Assembly (NCBI RefSeq): GCF_016924755.1
Contig: NZ_JAFFJX010000009.1
Location: 124,001 to 188,000 of the forward strand
DNA: 64,000 nt
Source of the DNA: Longitalea arenae
Lineage (GTDB): Bacteria; Bacteroidota; Bacteroidia; Chitinophagales; Chitinophagaceae
Direction of reading: 5' to 3'
Made by a program: the position numbers and the translations under genes. A model generated the notes under the pieces. It had not been told where the DNA came from, did not search any database, and was given only the letters and a program-made list of their open reading frames with translations. Below, piece after piece: positions 63,909 through 64,000 of the stretch; within the stretch, counting starts at the first letter, position 1; every line of letters begins with the position of its first letter.

Positions 63909-64000
63909 ATGCCAATGCAGATCAGCAAACCATTCAGTACGATTGCCCTGATAAGTATTTTCGGATTGTTTCAACCTGGCCAGACTGCAGCCCAGCAGTT
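63909..64000 (+). CDS. start of a secreted protein (partial, cut by right edge)
   Basis: An ATG at 63909 opens a frame to the window end: MPMQISKPFSTIALISIF then GLFQPGQTAAQQ. The second Met (63915) is equally good. It is a signal peptide and about 31 residues are visible. The mature protein lies outside, so its family cannot be told. Confidence 0.6.
   Translation, partial: MPMQISKPFSTIALISIFGLFQPGQTAAQQ

Noticed and set aside
1-64000. tRNA or rRNA genes
   Set aside because: Intergenic regions were read for T-loop-like GTTCGAATC and clover-leaf ends; none was found. A tRNAscan or Rfam run would be decisive.

Overview
The window is a chromosomal piece of a Bacteroidota bacterium, most likely a member of the Chitinophagaceae (Niastella/Chitinophaga-like). 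Grounds: two SusC/SusD pairs, a PorE-like T9SS protein, a PorV-like barrel, a fused two-domain malic enzyme, a fused E1 alpha/beta 2-oxoacid dehydrogenase, DUF4476 and DUF3467 proteins, and Bacteroidota -7 boxes (TAnnTTTG). The genus is an inference. No rRNA, tRNA, CRISPR array, intact insertion sequence or prophage was seen.

Layout. 1-5707 (minus): a very large thioester alpha-2-macroglobulin, cut by the left edge. 6.0-12.4 kb: a DUF4476 protein, sucD, an Mla-type lipid ABC pair and maeB. 12.8-18.4 kb: a secreted orphan, then a seven-gene plus-strand operon of two ABC exporters with a YtrA/GntR regulator and a matching operator in front. 18.4-28.0 kb: M20 peptidase, SPOR protein, deoC, two amidohydrolases, cytochrome c, DUF1080 lipoprotein and a methyltransferase. 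28.3-37.4 kb (minus): secA, dprA, porE-like, queE, folD. 37.6-40.4 kb: a PorV-like barrel overlapping an HhH-plus-beta-strand exported protein. 40.9-51.6 kb: two SusC/SusD loci with a DUF1735-type surface lipoprotein. 51.7-57.2 kb: DUF3467, a four-copy tandem repeat, radC, a small membrane protein, prs, rplY, pth and a fumarylacetoacetase-fold enzyme. 57.3-64.0 kb: fused 2-oxoacid dehydrogenase E1, a transposase-derived protein, a zinc-type CDF exporter, a serine hydrolase, a response regulator, purine nucleoside phosphorylase and the start of one more secreted protein.

The least ordinary signals are four. (1) At least ten intergenic sites hold repeat elements built from short reiterated words, most of them in two inverted arms; four share one word family (CAGGTTACAGG-like), others use different words but the same architecture. 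(2) An intact 230-residue protein (59573-60265) keeps the N- and C-terminal framework of IS1595/IS1016 transposases but carries H, H and D where the catalytic D, D and E are expected, which suggests domestication. (3) The alpha-2-macroglobulin carries two SusC/TonB-plug signatures where the bait region should be. (4) Two of the three amidohydrolase domains at 21.0-25.5 kb lack the HxH metal motif. Smaller points include a perfect FNR-type box before a cytochrome gene, -7 boxes placed so close to ATG that folD and the M20 gene look leaderless, and a purine nucleoside phosphorylase with an adenosine-type residue.
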